NCBI GenBank assembly: GCA_036971475.1 | Contig: JBAIZL010000005.1 | Coordinates: forward strand, 67,784,584 to 67,848,583 | Length of the DNA stretch: 64,000 nt | DNA from: Prosapia bicincta | Lineage: Eukaryota > Arthropoda > Insecta > Hemiptera > Cercopidae | Direction: 5' to 3' | Shown here: in pieces, positions 58,620 through 64,000 of the stretch | Position numbering within the stretch: position 1 is the first letter of the stretch | How the letters are laid out: each line of letters starts with the position of its first letter | The notes under the pieces: model-generated | What the model was told of the DNA's origin: nothing | Databases searched by the model: none | The model's input: only the letters and a program-made list of their open reading frames with translations | Position numbers and translations under genes: made by a program

Positions 58620-61580
58620 TTATTTTTTGATGAATTTAAGGTTTGTTGTGGTTCCTTTATCTTCAATTGAAATAATATAAGCTCCAGTGCTTAATTTTGA
58701 AACCTGGATTTTATTATCATTAATCTGACCGTTCATCACTTTCTGACCTGCCATATTGGTAATGATAAACTGAGCTTTAGATGAAATCTGAGTTACATTT
58801 AATACATCACTTGCCGGGTTAGGGTAGATCTGAATTGAGCTCTTATCTTTTACGGTTTCACTGGTAGAAAGCTGCTGCTGGATAAGTACCGGATAATCCT
58901 CTACCTCACCATATTGCTGATTGCTGCATCCGCTGCTTGGCTGGCTTTCATATCCCAATACCACTCTCATGATCACGTTTCCTCCGGTATAAGCATCTGC
59001 AGGTACTGAGAATGAACCTGAAACAGGAGTTGCTATGCTAGGTGCGCTGGTGTAGATTACTTCAGATGAAGAGAAGACTCCGTCTTTGTTGAAGTCTATC
59101 CATGCTGTAACCCCATCATTATATTGCGAACTTGTCCATGCTTTGGTGATACTTACATTGTTACCTGAAGATCCTGCCATAAGGGTGATCAGTTTTGTAG
59201 GATCCGTAGTGTAGTCTGTGTATGGTGTGTTAGCACTGCTATTTGAAACAGGGTTCATTCCCGAAGGAGTTACCGTCACATTGGAAATATACTCGTCAGC
59301 TGCATTTGTTCCGGTTATAGAACATTTAGTAAATGATGCCGTTGTGAAATTCGTTGATGCTGAATAAGAACCAACAGAAGAACCGCACACATTGGCGATC
59401 TGAACTTCATATTGAGTTGCTTCTGTAAGTCCTGAAATGTTATAAGAGTTTGTTGAAACGGGAACCGTAGTCCATGTTGCCGTTCCTACTTTTCTGTACA
59501 TTACAGAATATGTTGCTCCTACTAACGCTGTCCAGGTTACAGATGCTGAAGTTCTTGTAATACCCGTTACGGTAATTCCTGCCGGAGCAGATGTTGTACA
59601 GGCACTTGCAGATGCGGAAACTGTGGCATTTCCAACTGCGTAGAATACATTATCAATGGCGCTTACTCTTATCTTTACGCTGGCACCTGTTGCCAGAGAA
59701 GAGAACGAAAACGGTTCGGCTCCGTCATTAGGTGTAGAAGGAGTAATTACCGTCCATGTCGTTCCATTGTCTGTAGTATAATCTAATTTAACGTTCTGTA
59801 CATTATATGGCGCATTATTAGTGTTTACCACATCCCAGGTAACAGCTGCAGGTGTATTATTGTAAACCGTAGTTGAAGTTACTTTGAAAGGTCCTTCATT
59901 TCCTATATCCACTTTCATCAGACTGCTTTGGGTCTGTTGTTGTGCAGCATTCGGGTTGTTATCTCTTACCGTTACCTTGAAATTCATGGTTCTTGGTATG
60001 TTGGATACTGTTTCCCAATCTACAGCGCTGGTAAGTGTACCGTTAAGAACATTTGCCAATTTAGGAAAATAACGGGTAGGGGAGTTTGTAGGCATTAGAG
60101 ATCTGAAATTCGCACCATTATTTCTGGTTGCATTTACTGGTCCAAAAGCAGAAGTAGCCAGATCATACTGTTCCCATGTGTAAGTCATTGGATCATTTTG
60201 CGCATCTGCAGCAGAAGCTGTCAGTACAAAAGCAGTTCCTTTAGGGATCATTTTATTAGCCAATGGCTGTATCGAAGGAGGTGTATTGGCTACTGGTGTA
60301 ATAGTACCACAATCCTGACCATTCACATAGGCTCCTACTTCTTCAATATTTTTAGTATGAAAATAAGCATCAGAATGCATCTGAACATTATAGTTGGTAA
60401 TACCGGCATATCCCATAATAGTAGATCCCGATCCCGGCTCCATATGGGCACCGTGCAAAGCAATAGACATGGTGTGCGCAGCACCAAACTGGTGACCGAT
60501 TTCATGAGCTACAAAATCTATATCATAATTATCTCCGAAAGGCTGATCCGGAGTAGACGGTGACGTGATTCCCGCACCTTTAGAAGTCGCATCATTATTG
60601 CTAGCAGGATTTCTGCAGACATTTCCTACATCTCCGGCACTTCCGCCACCACCTCTGTGGCCAAAGAAATGTCCTATATCATATGCAGCGTTACCTACAC
60701 CAGCGGTATTGGAAAGAGTTTGCTGAAGTTGCAGATTCCATGCGCCCGGAGCACTGTAGCTGCCATTAGGATTTACGATTACATTAGAATAAGGGTCCGT
60801 TGCAGGATCTGCGAATATAAGCTGTGGAAGATCCTGTACAATCATATGGATTCCAAAATCTTTTTCAAAAACACCATTTACACGGTTCATTGTAGCATTA
60901 ATACGGGCTGCGGCTCCGGGAACACCTCCGGCAAGTTGTGTATATTCACCGTTTACGGAGATTGCAATTCTATAGGTTCTGTATTTTTGTTCATTACTTT
61001 TATTAACATTACCGAGCCCGTTTAAGACATTTTTTGATTTAAGAAGCTTATTCATTTCTTTCTTTGCCTTCTCAGGCTCAGCAGTTCTGCATTCAAAAGG
61101 ATCTTCATGTGATTTGTTGGATTTGAAAAAGACTCCGAATACATCCTTTTCTTTGTTGATAGGCTCTATGAATTCGTATTTCCCAGTATCAGAGTCGAAT
61201 GTCATAGATTGGAAATCGTTGGGTGCAGTACTGAACCTGATTTGTTTATGAGGATTATCCAATCCGATACCGGAATAGGCTCCCAGTTCATATCTGTCTG
61301 CCATAGATTTTTCTACTACAGGCGAGCTGTACACTGAAAATCTTTCAATTCTTCCATCTGCTGTTGGAATAGAAACAGTAACAGGATTTCCTCCCTTTCC
61401 TGCTTCAGGAGCATTCTTAAGTTGTTCTCTCAATGCCGAAAGATCGAACTTATAGGCATATTCTACCTTGACTTCTTTTCTTACCGGTGTAATTTTTTCC
61501 GAGACCGGCTCCCAGCGTTGTGCCTGTAACCCGCTTAGGCTTAAAGCTAGCGCACACACAAAAATAATTTTCTTTTTCAT
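58620..61580 (-). CDS. Secreted reprolysin-like (M12B) metalloprotease with T9SS tail
   Basis: 986 residues, signal peptide about 1-20. A pro-region is followed by a metzincin catalytic domain with FVAHEIGHQFGAAHTMS (zinc ligands H359, H363, H369; catalytic E360) and a Met-turn candidate in STIMGYAGI. Then come a cadherin/Ig-like region, a fibronectin type III domain (about 665-745), a GEVED domain (GEVEDYPVLI near 905), and a C-terminal type A T9SS sorting domain starting IQIYPNPASDVLNV with a final LKFIKK. So it is exported across the outer membrane by the type IX system and probably released or surface-anchored. Substrates are likely extracellular proteins. Confidence 0.94.
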   Translation of the reverse strand: MKKKIIFVCALALSLSGLQAQRWEPVSEKITPVRKEVKVEYAYKFDLSALREQLKNAPEAGKGGNPVTVSIPTADGRIERFSVYSSPVVEKSMADRYELGAYSGIGLDNPHKQIRFSTAPNDFQSMTFDSDTGKYEFIEPINKEKDVFGVFFKSNKSHEDPFECRTAEPEKAKKEMNKLLKSKNVLNGLGNVNKSNEQKYRTYRIAISVNGEYTQLAGGVPGAAARINATMNRVNGVFEKDFGIHMIVQDLPQLIFADPATDPYSNVIVNPNGSYSAPGAWNLQLQQTLSNTAGVGNAAYDIGHFFGHRGGGGSAGDVGNVCRNPASNNDATSKGAGITSPSTPDQPFGDNYDIDFVAHEIGHQFGAAHTMSIALHGAHMEPGSGSTIMGYAGITNYNVQMHSDAYFHTKNIEEVGAYVNGQDCGTITPVANTPPSIQPLANKMIPKGTAFVLTASAADAQNDPMTYTWEQYDLATSAFGPVNATRNNGANFRSLMPTNSPTRYFPKLANVLNGTLTSAVDWETVSNIPRTMNFKVTVRDNNPNAAQQQTQSSLMKVDIGNEGPFKVTSTTVYNNTPAAVTWDVVNTNNAPYNVQNVKLDYTTDNGTTWTVITPSTPNDGAEPFSFSSLATGASVKIRVSAIDNVFYAVGNATVSASASACTTSAPAGITVTGITRTSASVTWTALVGATYSVMYRKVGTATWTTVPVSTNSYNISGLTEATQYEVQIANVCGSSVGSYSASTNFTTASFTKCSITGTNAADEYISNVTVTPSGMNPVSNSSANTPYTDYTTDPTKLITLMAGSSGNNVSITKAWTSSQYNDGVTAWIDFNKDGVFSSSEVIYTSAPSIATPVSGSFSVPADAYTGGNVIMRVVLGYESQPSSGCSNQQYGEVEDYPVLIQQQLSTSETVKDKSSIQIYPNPASDVLNVTQISSKAQFIITNMAGQKVMNGQINDNKIQVSKLSTGAYIISIEDKGTTTNLKFIKK

Positions 61581-61746
61581 ATTTTTTATTGATTATAATT
61601 GAATTTTTTAAAGATAGTGTATTTTTTTAAAAAAAACATTGATAATACGGTGTTAATTATCCCCAACTTTATATTATTAGTTGAATTTTATCATTGTTTT
61701 AAATTAAATTAAGAATAAGTATAATTAAGGTTAATATTTTTATATA

Positions 61747-61782
61747 AAATAAGCGCTACCATTCGGGTGAATAGTAGCGCTT
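61747..61782 (-). terminator. Terminator of tatC
   Basis: AAGCGCTAC-N14-GTAGCGCTT, T-rich on the minus strand, 26 bp past the tatC stop. Confidence 0.85.
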
Positions 61783-61807
61783 AGGCTTTTATTAGTAAAA
61801 AATACTG

Positions 61808-62635
61808 TTATTTCTGTACTGCCGGAAGATTTCCGTTGCTTTTCTGCACTTTTTTATAAGTATAGGTACACATGATAATACTGAATTCATATAGAACCAG
61901 CAATGGTAAAGCAGCCATTATCATGCTCAAAACATCTGCCGGTGTAATGATTGCAGCTACCACCATAATCAAAACTATGGCGTGGCGGCGGTAAGTTTTC
62001 ATGAACGTAGGTGTAAGAATTCCGATGCTGGTAAGGAAATAGATCAGAATCGGGAAAAGGAAAATACCCCCCATACCCAACACGACCTGTAAAAATAAAG
62101 TGGTATAATCACTTAAGTCATACAGCGGAACAATAATGTCTGAAATTTTAAAAATAACCCCAAAATTAACGGCAAACGGAAGGATTAAAAAATAACCGCA
62201 TAGTACTCCGGTCATGAAAAGCATCCATACTGCATTAATAATATAAATAGAATTCTTTCTCTCTTTCGGATGTAAAGCCGGCCCGATAAAACGCCACAAT
62301 TCCCATACAATATAAGGAAACGCCGCTACCATTCCTCCAAAAATAGAAACAGCCATCATTACATTGAACTGCTGATACAATCTCTGTACACGGACAGGGA
62401 AATCTTTTGGAAGATGAATACTGTCTTCCCCCAAAATCATTCTTGAAAAATGATTGACAATTCTAAAGGTCGGGAAATCATTTCGGGTAGGCCCAAAAAA
62501 GATATGGTCCATAATCCAGTTGATATTGAAACCAACGACAAATGCCGCAATTATGATAGCAATAATCGAACGGATCAGATGCCCTCTTAATTCTCCTATA
62601 TGCCCAAGAAAGGACATGTCTTTACTATCACTCAC
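61808..62635 (-). CDS. tatC: Sec-independent protein translocase TatC
   Basis: 275 residues with six transmembrane helices; the core receptor of the Tat pathway, which recognises twin-arginine signals. Family features: FLGHIGELRGHLIRS at the N-terminus (the HLxELRxR-like motif, here HIGELRGH), FPYIVWELWRFIGPALHPKERK in the first cytoplasmic loop region, and the conserved acidic IITPADVLSMIMAALPLLVLYEFSI. The C-terminal cytoplasmic tail is short. Partner genes tatA/B are not in the window. A -7 box (62655-62662) sits 20 bp upstream of the start. Confidence 0.95.
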   Translation of the reverse strand: MSDSKDMSFLGHIGELRGHLIRSIIAIIIAAFVVGFNINWIMDHIFFGPTRNDFPTFRIVNHFSRMILGEDSIHLPKDFPVRVQRLYQQFNVMMAVSIFGGMVAAFPYIVWELWRFIGPALHPKERKNSIYIINAVWMLFMTGVLCGYFLILPFAVNFGVIFKISDIIVPLYDLSDYTTLFLQVVLGMGGIFLFPILIYFLTSIGILTPTFMKTYRRHAIVLIMVVAAIITPADVLSMIMAALPLLVLYEFSIIMCTYTYKKVQKSNGNLPAVQK

Positions 62636-62654
62636 AGAATAAAATTTTAAAGCG

Positions 62655-62662
62655 CAAATTTA
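62655..62662 (-). promoter_or_regulatory. -7 box TAAATTTG of tatC
   Basis: CAAATTTA on the plus strand reads TAAATTTG on the minus strand, 20 bp before ATG 62635. No TTG in the -33 range. Confidence 0.5.
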
Positions 62663-62769
62663 TAAAAAAAATGACAGAAGTAAGAGTGTGCAGGTTATTA
62701 GTTAAATTTTACTTTTAATCTGCAAAATATCTTTTATTTATTAATCTCTAACTTCTGAATTTCTATCTT

Positions 62770-63729
62770 CTAATTAATTCCCTCGTCCAGCAGTTTATGC
62801 AGATCTATAATCCCGAAATACTTTCCGTTTTCCGTTACAATAAGCTGGCCGATATTGTTTTCTTTCAGCGTTTTCATAGCTTCTTTGGCCAACGCATCTT
62901 TCTCAATAGTTCTTGGATGGGAAGACATAATATCTTTAGCCAATACCTTACTGATATCTTCTTCTTTCATCAGCATCCTTCTCAAATCTCCGTCTGTGAT
63001 GACACCAATGATCTGATCCGAGTTAGTCACCACTGTAATACCGTGGCTTGATGCACTGATCGAAATAATGACATCTCTTATAGATGAATCTTCTGAAACC
63101 TGAGGCTTTTGTGAAGAAAGAAACTGTTCCACTTTTGAAGTCAGGTTTTTTCCTAAGCTTCCTCCCGGATGGAATTTGGCAAAATCATTAGCTTTGAAAT
63201 CATTCAGCTCCATTAAAGCAACTGCCAAAGCATCTCCCAAAGCCATTTGAATTGTCGTAGAGCTGGTAGGTGCCAGTTTATTCGGACAGGCTTCTACATC
63301 AACGTGAGTATCTAAAATAACTTCAGAAAACTCAGCCAGTTTACTCTTTTTATTTCCTGTCATTCCGATTAAAGCAGAAGAATAATCTTTTAAATAAGGA
63401 ACCAGATTGGCGATTTCAGGAGAATTTCCGGAATTTGAGATACATAAAACAACATCCTGTCTCTGAATCACTCCCAGATCTCCATGAATAGCCTCTGAAG
63501 CATGCAGGAACTGTGAAGGAGTTCCCGTTGAGTTTAAGGTAGCTACAATTTTATTTCCTACATGGGCTGATTTTCCAATTCCTACGACAATAAGCTTTCC
63601 TTTTGCCGAATTGATGATCTCTACTGCCTGCGCAAATTGGTCATCAATTCTGTTTTTTAATTTTTCAAGTTCAGAAATCTCTATTTCTAAAGTAGTTTTT
63701 GCAATTGATATAATGTTGGTTCTATCCAT
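62770..63729 (-). CDS. kdsD: KpsF/GutQ-type arabinose-5-phosphate isomerase (KdsD)
   Basis: 319 residues. Interconverts ribulose 5-phosphate and arabinose 5-phosphate, the first step toward KDO for lipopolysaccharide. N-terminal SIS domain with GIGKSAHVGNKIVATLNSTGTPSQFLHASEAIHGDLGVI (about 49-88) and SNSGNSPEI; two C-terminal CBS domains (about 205-260 and 270-319, ending GKYFGIIDLHKLL). Length and domain order are the usual ones. Divergent from recQ with a 158-bp shared upstream region. The next gene on the same strand is tatC. Confidence 0.94.
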   Translation of the reverse strand: MDRTNIISIAKTTLEIEISELEKLKNRIDDQFAQAVEIINSAKGKLIVVGIGKSAHVGNKIVATLNSTGTPSQFLHASEAIHGDLGVIQRQDVVLCISNSGNSPEIANLVPYLKDYSSALIGMTGNKKSKLAEFSEVILDTHVDVEACPNKLAPTSSTTIQMALGDALAVALMELNDFKANDFAKFHPGGSLGKNLTSKVEQFLSSQKPQVSEDSSIRDVIISISASSHGITVVTNSDQIIGVITDGDLRRMLMKEEDISKVLAKDIMSSHPRTIEKDALAKEAMKTLKENNIGQLIVTENGKYFGIIDLHKLLDEGIN

Positions 63730-63847
63730 TTTATGATGATAATGTATACAAAAAAGTTCTTCAAAAACGTTATATTTTAAAAAGAATATTTAATATAAAT
63801 TTTATTTTTTATAAATTCGTTCGCTTTTATTTTAAGCAGAATTTTTA

Positions 63848-63855
63848 TAACTTTG
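63848..63855 (+). promoter_or_regulatory. -7 box TAACTTTG before recQ
   Basis: TAACTTTG matches TAnnTTTG, 32 bp before ATG 63888. CAAATTTA at 63864-63871 (TAAATTTG on the minus strand) may serve the divergent kdsD, which would make the promoters overlap. Confidence 0.5.
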
Positions 63856-63887
63856 GGTGTGATGCAAATTTAGCAATAGAAAATTAG

Positions 63888-64000
63888 ATGAGCGCAAAAA
63901 AAAGCCAATTTATCAGGCGAATTGAAAAAGTATTTTGGGGTTTTCTACATTTAAGGGCCAGCAGGAACAAATCATAGACAACCTATTGAGTGGGAAGGAT
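63888..64000 (+). pseudogene. recQ: ATP-dependent DNA helicase RecQ, 5' end only, frame broken
   Basis: The window ends inside this gene. Starting at ATG 63888, the first codons read MSAKK..., but the frame breaks at once. Removing one A from the run of eight at 63896-63903 and one G from the GGGG near 63936-63939 yields a continuous RecQ N-terminus, with GELKKYFGFSTF and then KGQQEQIIDNLLSGKD, the Q-motif region of RecQ helicases. Two single-base additions, both in homopolymers within 60 bp, are typical of sequencing consensus error, so the real gene is probably intact. RecQ unwinds DNA in recombination and replication-fork repair. The divergent partner is kdsD. Confidence 0.8.

Overview
The window looks like a chromosomal segment of a Chryseobacterium-like member of the Weeksellaceae (Bacteroidota). 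The support is low GC, Bacteroidota-type -7 promoter boxes (TAnnTTTG), GLPGLI and type IX secretion (T9SS) sorting domains, a flavobacterial-style parE/parC locus, and protein sequences typical of that family. The species cannot be fixed from the sequence alone. REGION 1 (1-21818) is one uninterrupted, head-to-tail satellite array: 127 complete monomers plus a partial one, with a strict 171-bp period and about 30% GC. It contains no convincing gene. It is cut by the window start on the left and by a 100-N scaffold gap (21819-21918) on the right, so its true length and its linkage to the chromosome are not settled. Variant positions show linked haplotypes, homogenised blocks and short higher-order repeats, as expected of an array evolving by unequal exchange. 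This is the most unusual object in the window. REGION 2 (21919-32915) starts with an aminotransferase gene broken by several homopolymer-type indels, probably consensus errors next to the gap. Then come a DUF2867-like protein, a small secreted protein, and a plus-strand run: topoisomerase IV subunit B, a small membrane protein, topoisomerase IV subunit A, a rhomboid protease, a membrane-anchored AraC regulator, and an SDR/epimerase pair with an ATGA overlap. REGION 3 (32934-40007) is on the minus strand: a two-gene surface-protein unit (lectin-like plus a short secreted protein), then a compact run of Sua5/YrdC, CPBP protease, YaaA, PrmC, a beta-lactamase-fold serine hydrolase and DUF4180. The run joins tRNA modification and release-factor methylation with stress functions. 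REGION 4 (40078-40694) has five identical initiator tRNA-fMet genes in an exact 111-bp tandem period, with one promoter, one strong terminator and conserved spacer hairpins. REGION 5 (40737-54799) is mixed: an Ada-type zinc protein, a 2OG-Fe(II) oxygenase, GNAT, a gene-poor stretch with a long hairpin, a BlaI/BlaR1-type repressor/sensor pair with a probable self-operator, a GLPGLI protein, an O-acetyltransferase, transaldolase/FSA, DUF1905, a TPR protein, peptidase E, a zinc-ribbon protein, a PBP4-type carboxypeptidase and an orphan histidine kinase. REGION 6 (54829-64000) holds three secreted metallopeptidases in a row (M61, M1, and an M12B-like enzyme with a T9SS tail), then TatC, a KdsD-type sugar-phosphate isomerase, and the divergent 5' end of recQ, which carries two homopolymer insertions. 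Most genes from 23.2 to 63.7 kb are intact, so the frame breaks cluster near the gap and at the right edge.
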